Positions 43,946-56,400 of a stretch of DNA of 64,000 bases are shown piece by piece. Position numbers and translations under genes: made by a program. The notes under the pieces were generated by a model, which worked only from the letters and a program-made list of their open reading frames with translations, ran no database searches and was not told the origin of the DNA. Every line of letters begins with the position of its first letter. The stretch's first letter is position 1. The stretch spans positions 1 through 64,000 of the forward strand of contig JAKUCV010001538.1 of the NCBI GenBank assembly GCA_028386065.3, written 5' to 3'. Source of the stretch: Turnera subulata. Lineage: Eukaryota > Streptophyta > Magnoliopsida > Malpighiales > Passifloraceae.

Positions 43946-45280
43946 ATGGAGCATGTGGCCACTAAACCCTCTAAAGCCTCTTCAAATATAACTGAAATGG
44001 TCTCCAAATTTGCTAAAGTTTGCAAATTGAGATCCATTGGTGTCTTCTCCAATGAGTACCCAAATCATCAGCACTACCATAGTAATCCCAAGAGCGTTGG
44101 TTGGTCGGCTGGTGAAGATGGCAGTGATGCCACTGAGGAGACTGAATGTGATGGGGTGAGAATCCATCCACAACCGGCTGCAGTTCCGGGCAAGAGCAAT
44201 GTGTGTGGTGACAAGGATGTCAGTGAGATGCTTGACATAGTTTCTGCGCTGAAATTTGCTTATGTTCAGCTTCAGGAAGCTCATGTTCCCTATGATGCAG
44301 AGAAGATTGTGGCTGCTGATGAAATGGTTGTGTCCAGGCTTGAAGCTCTTTGTAATATCAAAAGGGAGTATAAGGAGAAACAATTCAAGAAAGCCAAGCT
44401 TGTTGCTTCCCATCTTGAGTGTGTAAAAGCAGAGATTGAAGTTAATGAGAGGCTATTAGAGAAGCTGAAGTCCCAAAACAGGGAAAGAGATGCTGAGATT
44501 GTGAGTTTGCAGCAGAAGCTCCATGATTTGGATTTGGGGAACAAGATTCTGCTTGAAAAGATAAAACAGAACAGTCTGGAGAGAAAGAATGCCAGGGTCT
44601 TGGATGTTGCCATGTTTGAGGAAAGCTTCAGAAATGCTTTGAAGTCCATTCATGACTTTGCAAAGCCAGTAATTAGCTTGATGAAAGCTGCTGGTTGGGA
44701 TCTTGACATGGCAGCAAGTGCGATTGAGAATGGGGTCGTTTACATGAAAAGGTCACATAAGAAGTATGCATTTGACGCCTACATTGCAAGAAGGATGTTT
44801 CATGGCATATCACTCTCGTCCTACAATGTGGATGATGTTATGAGGTTTGATGATCCAAATGATTATCTGATAAGCAATAGAAGTTCAGGGTTTGCAAATT
44901 TCTGTGGGAAGAAGTACCTTTTTGTTGTTCATCCAATTATGGAGATGTCTTTCTTTGGGAATTTGGACCAGCGGATGCTTGTATTGAGTGGCATGCATCC
45001 AAGGACCCCATTCTATCAACTATTTGCAAGAATGGCAAAGTGGGTTTGGATCCTTCAAGGAATTGCTACTTCAATTGATCCCAAAGCAGAAATGTTCACC
45101 GTAAATCGGGGAAGCAAATTCTCAAATGCTTACATGGAATCTGTTGAAGAGGGCCAGGAAGGTGAGACTGCAAAAGGAGGACTATCTAATTGCAAGGTTG
45201 AGTTCATGGTCATGCCTGGGTTCAAACTTGGAGAGAAAGTGGTGAAGTCTCATGTTTATCTTTCAGAAATGCAGTCATAG
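43946..45280 (+). CDS. DUF641 family protein, GIL1/IRKI-like
   Basis: A single-exon 444-residue protein. The N-terminus (~1-35) has the FAKVCKLRSIGVF motif of the family. A DUF641 region follows with a predicted coiled coil (~125-215, KREYKEKQFKKAK ... LLEKIKQNSLERK). The C-terminal half has the conserved FAKPVISLMKAAGWDLDMAASAIE block (in pieces), FARRMF-like YIARRMFHGISL, FCGKKYLFVVHPIMEMSFFG and a MPGFKLGEKVVKSHVYL end. The family includes GRAVITROPIC IN THE LIGHT 1 and IRK-interacting protein, linked to light-controlled gravitropism and receptor-kinase signalling; the biochemical role is unknown. Its place between EPFL6 and OFP17 matches Arabidopsis At2g30380. It is convergent with the OFP17-like gene, 532 bp apart. 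Confidence 0.92.
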   Translation: MEHVATKPSKASSNITEMVSKFAKVCKLRSIGVFSNEYPNHQHYHSNPKSVGWSAGEDGSDATEETECDGVRIHPQPAAVPGKSNVCGDKDVSEMLDIVSALKFAYVQLQEAHVPYDAEKIVAADEMVVSRLEALCNIKREYKEKQFKKAKLVASHLECVKAEIEVNERLLEKLKSQNRERDAEIVSLQQKLHDLDLGNKILLEKIKQNSLERKNARVLDVAMFEESFRNALKSIHDFAKPVISLMKAAGWDLDMAASAIENGVVYMKRSHKKYAFDAYIARRMFHGISLSSYNVDDVMRFDDPNDYLISNRSSGFANFCGKKYLFVVHPIMEMSFFGNLDQRMLVLSGMHPRTPFYQLFARMAKWVWILQGIATSIDPKAEMFTVNRGSKFSNAYMESVEEGQEGETAKGGLSNCKVEFMVMPGFKLGEKVVKSHVYLSEMQS

Positions 45281-45812
45281 AAATGCACTAAATTGCGGAG
45301 GTATGCTGACTGACGAAGTTACTTTAAAATGCTGTTTAAATCTGGCAATAGTTAGCTTAAGTTAAGTGCGCTACTGCATTCTTTATCTATATTTTGTGTT
45401 TTTGGTGGGCAATGTGATTTTAAATCAGAAGCCTGCTCGTTGTACTTTGTTCCTAGTTGGCACCAAGTGTCTTGTAGCATGTTTCTTGAAATGTATATAA
45501 ATATCCACTTTATAATGATGCAATCTGTATGTTATTATTCTCTCTTTTGTACTGGGTGAAAGGGGATGCCATTTTGAGCTTAATTTGGTTCACTGGTGTA
45601 TGTTCTGTCTAATTGTCTGCTACTTAAGTCTATCCTTGCTTTGATAGAATAGAATTACGAGCTAGAATGTTGAAGTAAATGTTTGTTAATACACGGAAAT
45701 GAATCTAAGTTAGAGCATTGACTTTATTCCTTCAACTATCTGCTCACGTTTTACAAAGTCTTGACACAGAAAGATTAAAAGAAATGATTGTAAGGATCAG
45801 AGCCAGGAATGA
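45281..45812. other. Shared 3' UTR interval of convergent genes
   Basis: 532 bp between the stops of the DUF641 gene (plus) and the OFP17-like gene (minus). atgtataaatatcc near 45,490 and similar AT-rich signals could serve polyadenylation. Nothing else seen. Confidence 0.6.
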
Positions 45813-46481
45813 CTAGCTGCTATTGACGTCTGTGTTCTCCTCCTCAGGAGAGAACAAGTCCTTGCAAAGCTCTCCATAGAATCTGCAGACCAAATTGATG
45901 AATGCAGGGGACTTTAAGTTCTTCCAGCAGTAGAGAAGCTCTTCAACGTCTGTCAAATCTGTCACCCTTCCCTCTTCAACTATCATATCTACCAAATAAT
46001 TCTCAAAGCTTCTGCATGCATCCTCCACTTCTTCATCGACGATGGGTCCATTTGGATCGTCTTTCTTGACCTTTCTACTGCTAGCTGGTGTTATAGGTGA
46101 TGGAAAGAGCATCCTTTCACGCTCGGCTTCAGATACACTTCCCAGGTCCCCAAGCCTGTCCACCTTTCTTGACTGCTTAAGTGAATGGAAAGCTGACTGC
46201 AGGGTGCTAAACATTTGGTTTCTTGGCGTAGCTTTCCGGAGTTTCTTGTGGCGAAGGCGGTGTTGGAGGGATCTTATGAAGATAGGCTTCTTGAGCTTGA
46301 TTTTAAAGAGTAGTAGTAGTTTCCTGCATGGCTTGAAAAGCTTGGCTCTGAAGGCAACTAATGCTTTCACTTTCATCTCTAATGATTTGTTGGGGAGAGT
46401 GTGGTTGAAGAAATTGAGGAACAATGGTGCCTTTTTTGAGATGATGGTGTGCCTGTGGGGAAACATATATTGTTGCACCAT
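45813..46481 (-). CDS. OFP17: OVATE family transcriptional repressor, OFP17-like
   Basis: A single-exon frame of 222 codons from ATG 46,481; a second in-frame ATG at 46,376 (residue 36, MKVKALVAFRAKL) may be the true start, since OFP17-type proteins usually open with an MKVKA-like basic segment, giving 187 residues. The body is very basic up to ~85. The C-terminal ~70 residues (from DACRSFENYLVDMIVEEGR through DVEELLYCWKNLKSP to FYGELCKDLF) are the divergent OVATE domain of OFP17. OFPs repress growth genes and interact with KNOX/BELL homeodomain proteins in the nucleus. The next gene to the right is another OFP in divergent orientation, as in Arabidopsis. Confidence 0.88.
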   Translation of the reverse strand: MVQQYMFPHRHTIISKKAPLFLNFFNHTLPNKSLEMKVKALVAFRAKLFKPCRKLLLLFKIKLKKPIFIRSLQHRLRHKKLRKATPRNQMFSTLQSAFHSLKQSRKVDRLGDLGSVSEAERERMLFPSPITPASSRKVKKDDPNGPIVDEEVEDACRSFENYLVDMIVEEGRVTDLTDVEELLYCWKNLKSPAFINLVCRFYGELCKDLFSPEEENTDVNSS

Positions 46482-47148
46482 CAGTTGGTGTACCTGTGGG
46501 AGAGAGAGATAGAGGGAAAGGGAAGGGAAGGTTAGTGGAGAGGTTAGTTATGTAGGGATATTATTATTTTAGATGATGATGGTTAGCTCGTTTGTGCCTT
46601 TTCTTTTATGAAGTTGGATTCACGTCTTTGACTGAGGAGGAAAGTGGTAGCCCATGAATGCAATAACCCCCTCTTCTATATCTTCCAAACCTTCTGCTAT
46701 TAATCAATTTTTCACACAAAAGGGTTCTTGATTATCTATGAAGGCTATAGTTTGGGTTCCTTGGGCTGAATTTAAGGAAGATCTGTTAGTTTTAAATTGA
46801 AGACCAGACCAAATGGATAAATGGGTTTTTAGAGGCCTGGTATCATTTCAGTTCATTGGACCAGCATTTAGCCTTATCCCCATCCTCCTGATTCAGAGAC
46901 TGGTTGGCTATCGAGCAACTAGGCTTCTTGTGATTCCCATTCACTCGACTATAAATCACATTTGAGCCCAAGAGGGAAGAAGACCATATTTGGTACCTTG
47001 TAAATTCTGATTCCTCCATAACAATCAGGCAAATACTAGGCAGGCCCTAGGAGCTGCAGCTGCACCACAACTCCAAAGCAAGACCAGTGACCCAGGATTA
47101 AATAAAATGTTTGGTCTCAACATGTGTTCCAATAACAGCCTTGATTAG
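46482..47148 (-). promoter_or_regulatory. Upstream region of the OFP17-like gene
   Basis: Contains a purine-rich leader (agagagagatagaggg on plus, just upstream of the ATG). No other gene or repeat is seen until the SINE-like element. Confidence 0.4.
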
Positions 47149-47297
47149 GTTCGAGTGCCGGGTGGTAAGCGATTTGGTTTCGGTTAAGCTGAGTGTTCGA
47201 GTCTTTCTATATGCAAAAAATCTTTATTGGGGATTTACCCACCATAACCAGGTACGCGGCCCGGGTTGAATCCGGATTAATCGGTACATAGCTCAAG
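47149..47297 (+). mobile_element. tRNA-derived SINE-like element
   Basis: An A-box-like tggtaagcgatttgg (about 47,163) and B-box-like tgttcgagtct (47,193-47,203) at Pol III spacing are followed by a non-tRNA body (ggggatttacccacc, cgcggcccgggttgaatcc) common in plant SINE families, and an A-rich end. No clear target duplication. It lies ~33 bp from the tRNA-Ser gene, on the opposite strand. Family assignment (Au-like) is from memory of the style, not an alignment. Confidence 0.55.
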
Positions 47298-47329
47298 AAG
47301 GAAAAAAGTAAGAAAAATTTTGAGTGAAA

Positions 47330-47411
47330 CGTCGCCTGAGAGATTCGAACTCTCGCGGGGAAACCCCATGTACTTAGCAGGCACACGCCTTAACCACTCG
47401 GCCAAAGCGAC
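47330..47411 (-). tRNA. tRNA-Ser (anticodon GCU)
   Basis: An 82-nt class II tRNA on minus: acceptor GTCGCTT pairs with the 3' AGGCGAC, D-arm GGCCGAGTGGTTAAGGC, anticodon loop CTGCTAA with GCT (plus 47,376-47,378), long variable arm, T-arm GAGAGTTCGAATCTCTC, discriminator G. No intron. A T-run (minus of 47,313-47,317) ~12 nt past the 3' end is a Pol III terminator. It decodes AGC/AGU Ser codons. All stems are intact. Confidence 0.96.
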
Positions 47412-49483
47412 TTTTGTTAGACACTTCATGTATGTCATTTATATTCCTCTTTTACCAATATATGAAGCAATTTTATAGTAGCATAAAACTATTAACTTAT
47501 TAGAAACTTTTTTGTAACTTTTTAAGTTTTAAATGCTCGCAATTTTTCTGCAGAACTTCTTGGTATTATTACTTTAACTGCTGCCAAGTTTTCTGCAGAT
47601 CTCAGATGTGCAAGTCTTACCACATTTTGCTAGTTCAAATATACCTACCAGAAAAATCTATGATATCTAGTCACATTGTTAGGGTAAAATCTCTGCAAAT
47701 GATCTCCTTTTGTCTCTTACCATTCCTGTAAGGATTTATACTTTGCTTGAGATGTTAATGTTTCTGTTGGAAAAACAGTTTCCCTTTAGCACCCCCATAA
47801 ATATAGTAATCACTACTTACACCAACAGTGGTGGTTGTGACATTACCTTATATCCCTACAATTTTGATAGAGATCTAGATGCCACATTATTTTCAACACC
47901 ACCACCACCCATGTAGTAGGATAGGTGTCCAACTTGCATGCCCTTTTAAAAGGTAAATTTTAAGGTTGATTTCTGCAGCACAATTCTAGAGCTTTCTAAA
48001 ATGTTGTGAATTAGCATTTCTAGGTTCAGTAGTAGGGTACAGATCTAGCAAGTGCATGTCCAAATCTTTGATTGGAGACTAACTAGCAGAATATCCAATT
48101 CTTTGATGACAAACTATGAATGAACAATAAAAGTACTCACCCTCAAGTAATGAACATGGTCCTCAAGAACATTAAGTTTGGAACTATTAATAACTTCATT
48201 ACTTGATGTTTATAAATCTTATGCAAACACATCCCAAGTACTGAACTATTTATGTGCATTTTTTGAACATCCAGTTAACATTCCAGATTATTACCTCATA
48301 AGTATGTGACCATAATTTAACCACCTTCAATTAAATTTACAACTTATTTCTTGTACTGTTTAATTTAATGATCCTAGTTTTGGATCTTTACTCCTTTCTT
48401 GGTTCAGAGGTCTTAGGTGTTGAATTGTGACACCTACTAGTAGATTAAATGACCATGCCTTTTAATTTCAGTCGACAGAGTTGCAATGCAATTTCTTCTT
48501 CACCAGCTGAAGCAATAAAACCATAGTAAAGGAGACAGAAAAAAGACTTCCAATTTCAAGTATTTAACTGTAGTAAAGGTAACATTCCAACTAGATTAAA
48601 CAAATAATATATGCTATTACATTGACATGGTAAGGTTTGATTGGCAACTTAGCTGTGAGTCTTCATTGCAAAAGTTTCTGTTGGGACCATTAATAGGATA
48701 TAAAGCGCACCAGGCATATGTGGGTCATTTGGACATTCATAAGATGAAAAGGCACAGAATATCATCATTTATGAGGCATGAAATAATGGGAGATACAGCA
48801 CTTAGTAGACATAAGGACCTTGACAATAAAATCCATCATTTCTGTTTAATCTCACTTTATATAAACAAAGACTAATGACCCAGATGAGGGTATTTGAAGA
48901 CCCTTCAACTTGCAGCAACATATAGAGTAGATTTCTGTAAACTAAAGATTGAGAATGGATATGATTTCGAGTTAATGTGTTATGAAATCCTGCTAATATT
49001 ATTATTGAGTGACTATGTGAAATGTTTAAGAAAGGGATAACCATTTGTAGAGTAATTATTTTAGTCAATGTGTCTTGTTCTAGCCTTTACATGAATTTTT
49101 CCCATTTCATTGCTGCTGAATTTAATGAGATCATTAAGCAAAAGCAATCCCGGATTATGTTAATGTAACCTCAAACAGAATACCTTTACATGCAGTTTTG
49201 CTGGTGGTTATGATGAAAAGAAAGGTCATTAAATGAGCATAGTCTACTTTCCATGCTTTCATGCTGAACTTTTTTTATGAGCCTCAGCTACCCTTTACCT
49301 TTTATAACCTATGCTCTGCATCTTTCATTATATATCTTTGTCACCTTTTTTTAGCTCCACTACTATAGGTCACCAAGTTAAGGCATCAAATACAACATAG
49401 CACAAACCAGCTAAGAGAGGAAAGAAGAAGAGAGGAAACAAAAGAGTCTCTCTGATATAGCGAGGGAGAAATTTGCATAAAAT
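47412..49483. promoter_or_regulatory. Intergenic DNA upstream of the OFP1/2-like gene
   Basis: About 2 kb without a gene. A TATA-like tatatatctttg at ~49,330 and a purine-rich leader (agagaggaaagaagaagagagg near 49,411) precede the OFP ATG. No repeat recognised. Confidence 0.45.
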
Positions 49484-50680
49484 ATGGGGATGGGCAAGTA
49501 CAAGTTCAAGTTGTCAGACATGATACCAAATGCCTGGTTTTACAAGCTTAAGGACATGAACAGCCGCAGAAAGCAGTACACTTCTCAAAACCAGAAGAAA
49601 AAATCTACCTTATCAACCTCTACACCAAGAAAGTCTAGCATTTCTCAGCCAAGAAACTCTTACTACTTCCCTACAGAGTTCAGAAAACCTGATAGCGTCA
49701 ATAGTTTCCGCGCAGCCCGAAAAGCCTCGGATCACTTCCCTGATTCGCCAAGAAAATCATCACCAAGAAGATCATGTAGGAGAAGAAGCAGAAGAAAGAC
49801 CATTTACAAGCCTTCTCCTAATAAAGTGGCCACCAACTCATTCTCTGCCGGTTGCAGGTGTCATGCAACGCCTGACTCTGTGTGGGGCAAGTCCACTCCA
49901 ACAGATTCACCAGACTACACCAGCTCTCCCCTTGAGAGCTCTCCTGAGGATGGCTTCCATGAGTCTCTTTTCCTTTCGGAATCCGAAGAAGATGATGGCT
50001 TCCTTGTTCCTGGCACATTTGATCATCAAGGATCCTCCTTGTGCAGCTCCTGCAACTGCAAAGTTAGCTCTTCAACTACTGATATCATCATCGACATGGA
50101 GGAAGAGTCTTTTGAGGAGAAAATCAAGGAAGATGATGGCTTCTACTCAGTATCTGAGCTAGAGCTTCCTCCCATACTGACCAAGCCTGCGAAATTCAAT
50201 GCCGAAATGACTGAAGTCAACATGTTCAGAAGAAGTTCATCCATGTTAGAGGAGATGAAAGAACACAAAACAATCTCTGTCAAGATTGTCAAGGAGGAAA
50301 GGATGAAGGCTCATAGAGAGCAAAAGACTGCTAGTCCTATCATAAGGAGGTCTCCATCAAACACAACGGGGATAAGACTTCGATCAAATTCTCCAAGGAT
50401 TGCAAGCAGGAAGGTTCAAGCTTATGCAAGAAAGAGTGTGTCATCACCTAGAAACAAGACCTTATCAGAAAGCTTTGCAGTGGTCAAGTCCTCAGTTGAT
50501 CCACAGAAGGACTTCAGGGACTCTATGATGGAGATGATTATGGAGAATAATATTCGGTCATCAAAGGAATTGGAGGAGCTTCTAGCTTGCTACCTTTCTC
50601 TCAATGCAAGGGAGTACCATGATCTCATTGTCAAGGCATTTGAGCAAATCTGGTTTGATATGACTAACCTTCGCCTGTAA
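49484..50680 (+). CDS. OVATE family transcriptional repressor, OFP1/OFP2 type
   Basis: A single-exon 398-residue protein. The N-terminus has the conserved motif KFKLSDMIPNAWFYKLKDM (residues 6-24), found in OFP1/2/4-type members. The middle is Ser/Lys-rich, with an RRSCRRRSRRK basic stretch (nuclear signal), a twice-used EEDDGF/EDDGFY acidic motif and a CXC cluster (SLCSSCNCK). The last ~65 residues (DPQKDFRDSMMEMI ... LLACYLSLNAREYHDLIVKAFEQIW) are a canonical OVATE domain. OFPs act as nuclear co-repressors with KNOX/BELL proteins, affecting cell elongation and organ shape. Divergent from the OFP17-like gene; the pair mirrors Arabidopsis OFP17-OFP2. Exact OFP number is uncertain. Confidence 0.93.
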   Translation: MGMGKYKFKLSDMIPNAWFYKLKDMNSRRKQYTSQNQKKKSTLSTSTPRKSSISQPRNSYYFPTEFRKPDSVNSFRAARKASDHFPDSPRKSSPRRSCRRRSRRKTIYKPSPNKVATNSFSAGCRCHATPDSVWGKSTPTDSPDYTSSPLESSPEDGFHESLFLSESEEDDGFLVPGTFDHQGSSLCSSCNCKVSSSTTDIIIDMEEESFEEKIKEDDGFYSVSELELPPILTKPAKFNAEMTEVNMFRRSSSMLEEMKEHKTISVKIVKEERMKAHREQKTASPIIRRSPSNTTGIRLRSNSPRIASRKVQAYARKSVSSPRNKTLSESFAVVKSSVDPQKDFRDSMMEMIMENNIRSSKELEELLACYLSLNAREYHDLIVKAFEQIWFDMTNLRL

Positions 50681-53484
50681 TATCTTCTGGAAAAATAATT
50701 AGATGGATGTACATTAGGGACATGGTCTCATATTTGCAACCTTTTACTTTAATCTTTTTAAGTTTCTATATAATCTCTCTTAATTGTACAATTTGTAAGT
50801 TTTACAAGTTGGTTAGGATAGATGGAAAAATTAGTCAGGCATGTGCTACTGGTTCAGTGAACTCGAGTTTTATCAGAAGAACTAGATTTGCTGATTTAGT
50901 ATGCTTAAGCATTGCTAATTTTGCACCTTCTGCAATAACTAAGTCCCCTTTAAGGTAAAGTTTCTTTAAACAATGGGGTTTGTTATTGTAGCCAAAAACG
51001 ACAAAAAAGATACCTTATATTCTATCTCTCCTATGAAGTCAAACTCAATACTTACTGCTGCAATTGGCTAGTAAGACAAATGCCTAAAGAATCTTAATGC
51101 AGTACACATATTTAATTGTGCTCGTGGGAGTTTGTTTTCCTTTGGCTTAAGTATGCTACTACTCCACCAAGCAAAAGGCACACTCTTTTGGAAGAACCAA
51201 GAAGAAACTTTAAGAAGCTAAAAAGAAAAGAGAGGAAGACCTGAAATGAAAACTAGTAATACAGCATGGTGAAGGGTTGATGATGGAACTAGAAAGTAGA
51301 ATAATCATATATAATGATTCTTCAACAGCATCAGCAGCAGCAGCCTTAGAGTATCGAACAAGACAAGACAGAAATCAATGTTGGCCTCAAACACGCATGA
51401 GTTCCAATAATCATTAATAACAATTAGTAACAGGATCATTTCCAATGCAACAGCAAAATTTGGGACATATTCTTTTCATCTGAGTGAAGTTTGTTAGTCA
51501 ATTCTTTTTTAGTGCAAATTGATTGTAATACTACTACTCAAGGGCAAGGGGCCCCCCCATTTTGCTACCAATTTGATAGCATTCATAATGTTGTTTAGAC
51601 TGATGTGAAAGGAATGAGGACAATAGAATTGGTTGATGGACTACATTGTGACATGTCTATAAAGGACTTGTAGTACTTGTCATGAAGGTAAACAGTCATG
51701 GGATTTGTTATTTCTGATGACAAATGTACAAGTCCTTTATCAGTGGAGATAAGCTAATATGAAGCTTTTAGTTAGGTGTTGGTGAAAAAGTTAGCTCATG
51801 CCTCCCCCTACTTAACACCAGATTTCCACCTTTTCACTAATGTGGAAATTATTTTTAACTCATAAGAATTTGCTGGAAGAGATAGCTCAGATCCAATATG
51901 TAGCATTTGCTTTATCAATTCTGGACCATTTTCTTTTAGCTAAAATTAGTTTCTGTAGCATCTTCTTTCATATTGGTGGTGCAAAATGACTAGATAAAGT
52001 TATCACTTTTGGATCCCAGCCCTATGCCATATAATGTGGATTAGCCCTATTCATCTGGAGTGTGAAACAAATTTCAGCTCCAATGAGTGGAAATGGGCCG
52101 AACTTTAACAAAAGATAGGCGTGCATATATACATAAACAAGGTAGGTTTTAGTTAGGTCTCTCCTTCCTTTTCCATTCCTTTTTGCAGCGACTATATATG
52201 GGCTCTATTAACTAGCATTCACCCTTGAAATTTGTCTTGGACTTTGGATCATTGCATTGTCAATTGTCAAGTTCTTGAATGGAAAAAGAACTGATGGATC
52301 TTCTTCTGTAGCTAGTTTATTTGTCATGGGAAAAGGAAACAAGTTTGGGAATCTAGGCCAGGGACAGGCAACAATTAGACTCTGGAAAAATACAATTATA
52401 AAAGCAAATTGGTCCCTTTTTTTCTTTTACCCCAAGGCAAACTAACAGTGAAACTAAAAAGAGCAAGGACCTGTTGGTTATCTACCAGTGCTAATTCATG
52501 ATTCTTGGCAAAGATATAGAGGCTACTGGGTAGCTATTGAACCTGTATAATATGGAACTTTTCTTCACATCTCAAGAAGCCTGAAATTCTAAAGCTTAGT
52601 ACCTGAAAGGACCACAAGAGCATCACATACTAGGTATGCAATTATCTGCAAAGAGGACCACAGAAGAAATAGGGAGTAGCCAACTGGACATATAGGATGG
52701 TACCCCATTGGGATTTTCTGGTATGATTGTACACTTGAGAAGTCTCTTTACTATGCAAATGCACCCCTCATGAATTGTTGCTTTCATACACACAAATTTT
52801 CCCAACCTCTTGCCATCACTTAACCCTGTTGGTTGGTTTAGTGTTTTAATGCCCCAGAAAAAAATGGTTTGCTGTCATCAACTAGCAGCAGATCAGTCAG
52901 ATACACTATAAGGGAATCACTAATATTTGCTTTCCTATTATATGGTAAAAGTATTTATGGATAAAAGTTATAACACATCCACCGTAAAAGCAAAAGGTAG
53001 GGACAACATGATTCTGACAGGAACCTTCTAGCAAAATTATGTTAACAAACAACTTGGAATAACTGCAATTGCAGACAGTGCAGAAACCTCTATGGTATGC
53101 ACGTGAAAAACAGGGCATGCTTCTTCCTCATGATTTAGTTACTTACAATTCTCTTATAATAATGATGATATTTTTTTTCCTTTTTTGGGCAGCAGCAGGT
53201 ACACACCAGTCAGATCCAGAGCAAGCCATGGTTGGGTTCTAATTTCGTATGAAATGATTTTCTCTCTTGGCTAAAGTAGATAATCAAAATAGAAAACTTT
53301 ATTCCAAATAGGGTACAAGCTGAAGCACATACCAAGTAGATACATATTTACACTGACAATTCAACCCAGGACTCTCTCCATCACCTCATACAATGATACA
53401 GTTGCCCCATAGCATTTCCATTTTGGACAGAAATCATCATATTTCCAAATAATTTCTGATAGGAAAAAAGAAAAGAAGTAACAT
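50681..53484. other. Intergenic region between convergent OFP and WNK genes
   Basis: About 2.8 kb, AT-rich, holding the 3' UTRs of both convergent genes. A cag-type run (acagcatcagcagcagcag near 51,327) is the only repeat. Short frames here have no recognisable features. Confidence 0.55.
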
Positions 53485-56400
53485 CTAAGCTCTTCTGCTG
53501 GAAGTATTTTGTGATGGGATTTTAGAAACTCCAGGAGGTGCTTGATAACCAATGTCTTCCACTGCTCCTGCAGTCTTGATCAATCTTCTCTTATGCACTT
53601 CTTCCACCAATGACCTGTGCAGTAACTGGCTCCGGACATCGACTAGTGACCGGTTTCTTGTCAGCCGACGATTGTCCATTACCCTTTTAGATTTGGAACT
53701 GGAAGCACCATGCTGTGACTCCAGCAAAGCCCTGCAGTGGTTGTATGCATTTGTGGCAATTGCTTGTCCAATGTGTGAGTTCAGATTATCTTGAGGACAG
53801 AATCTTGTGGAGTTGTGAGGCCTTGACATTGGCTGCTTGTCTCTCCTTGTTGAGGTCTTATCAAACTTGTGCTCTTCACCAGAAATGTAGTTCAGGTGAG
53901 AATATGATCCTGAGTGTGAAGAGCTTTGAGAGCTTGTATCATCAAACAAATCATCTGCAACAGCAATTGCTTCCAATTGATTTCGCGATTTTAGAAGGCT
54001 AACCTAAGGCCAAAGACTATAGCTTATCTAGTTTCCAATTTGAGTTAGCTATTCTCAGAGACCATCATAATGCAAAAGTTAACTAGTTAACTAAACACCT
54101 GGTGTTCAGACAAATGCAAAACTAAATGAAGCAAATATATTGGACATACCTTGGGGCCAATGTGCCATAGATCCTGATAAGGATGCATGAGATGGTGAAC
54201 ATGAGGCAGAAGAGTAAAATGGATGATTCCCATCATCTTCTTGGTAATCATAGGTATGGTGCTCTTCAATATGAGGCAACTCCCACTGCTTCCAGCTGGG
54301 CACCAGAGCAGAAATCTCTCCGTTGATCATTTCCGCAATTTCGATCGGTTCCCAATCGTCTATGTCAAGTTCCTTGACCATTTCCATTGCAACATCCATT
54401 GGTGTGTCATGTAAAATGTCAAAAGGGAAATATATGTTTCTAAGAGAACCTGCAATAACACATTGACTTCAAAGCTAAGCTTTCAAATCTTTCTAATGGT
54501 AACCTTAGAACCAGATCGTTCTGCCGGAACTATAACATGAGAAATTGCATATTAAGAAAGAACAGGATCCATACCGTCTTTATTAGCAATTTGCACTTTA
54601 AGGAAAATGGTGTCATCTTCAGGGTTCAGCTTTCCTGTGATGGTCATTTGAGTCCTTGGTGGATCATCTCTCAATTTCAACTTGTCCATTTCCCTGTCAT
54701 TGAGAAAAGGCTTTGGACTGCTAACTCTTGAGACAGGTGAAAGGCTAGCTTCATCTGATGCAAGAAATGGATCAAGTAATAGCTCCTTTGCAGACACTCT
54801 CTTTGAAGCAGATACTAAGCATTTTCCAATGAAACGCTGTGCTTCAAAGTTCGGAATCCGATAGAATGCTGCTGGTAACTTACCCTGCATAAAGTAAATG
54901 ATTCACATCATACTCTAGTTTTGCCACAAATTGCATGCATGTGTGGCATCAAAACTGGATTTTACCGAAGTCACTTTCTTGTAAATTTGTGCTGGATTAG
55001 CACATTCACTATAGGGGTACTCGGATGTGAGCATCTCTAAAACACACATTCCAAATGAGTAGACATCAACTAGTTCATTGTAATTCTCCTCATATAATTC
55101 TGGGGCCATGAACTCCGGGGTTCCTAAAAATTGGATACCAGATTGTGGAAAAGAAACAATTATGCTTAGCAGCAAAACCAAAAAATATTGATCTCTTAAT
55201 TCTGGAGCAATGAGTACCTATGACACTGTGTAGTGACTTCGAACCCCGACGAATGGCTGCAAGGCCTAAATCACCAATCTTTACTTGTCCAAGATGGCCA
55301 TTGACAAAGATGTTATCACACTTCAGGTCTCTGTGAATTACTGGTGGATCATGACCATGTAGATACACAAGGCCCTGCAGAATTTGTCTAGCCCAGTTCT
55401 TAATGGCTTGGATGTCCACTCTTTTATATTTCTTCCTGTATCTGCATAATACAAGGTAGTGTCATTACTCATTAACCATGTCATTATGGTTTGAAAATCT
55501 TCATGAACATGGCCATCTCAACAATTTTGCCTCACCAGAACACTTAAACATCTTTATGAGAGAAACGTGATCATAAATTATGAAAGGGAAATTAAAATGT
55601 GCACTTCAAAGTGTCCATCACCATATTTTTATCATCATGTAGCTGCATCATGTACTAAACAAATTTGATGAACTTCAGGTGCAGAAGATTACTCTCTGAG
55701 TGTTCCTGAAGTAAACATTTCAGTGATGAAGTTGAAGGTCTTTCGATGAACATCTATCCAAGAGGTGTAGAACCGAATAATGGAGTCATGCTTGAGCGTG
55801 CTGAGAAGGTGAACCTCTGAGTATAGCCTCTGCAAATCGTCCGGCGAGCGAAGAACCTCATTGAGTTTCACCCGGTTCCATGCAATCTCTATCCCCAGCA
55901 TTTCGTCAATTCCCTTGTAAACTGTTTTCATGGCTCCTTTTCCAAGAACTTCTTCAAACTATATATCCAACAAAATACACCATTCAGGCACCATTGCCAA
56001 ATGAAGCAAGCTGACAAAGTAACAAGACAATTCGTCCCAAACAATCTAACAATTCAAGAAGTTGCTTGCTAGCAACCATGGTAATTACAAAGCAACATAA
56101 GTTTCCGAAACCAACAAATGGATGATCAATAATCATCATCACTTCAGTTATGAGGACAATCAAATATCATTAAATCTGGATAAATTTGTAGGTCTAGAGC
56201 CCTGTTTCTTAATCCAGAGGCACTGGTCAAATGCAGGATACTGCTAAGGGTACTGACTGTCCTCACTCAAACTCAAAGGCTCTATATTAAGCTTATCTGA
56301 TTAAACAACTGAACTGGAATATCCACAGAATTTTCTCTTACACCTATCAATCATAGCTGAAAAATTCTTCTATAACATTATCAAAGTTTCTCATTCATAG

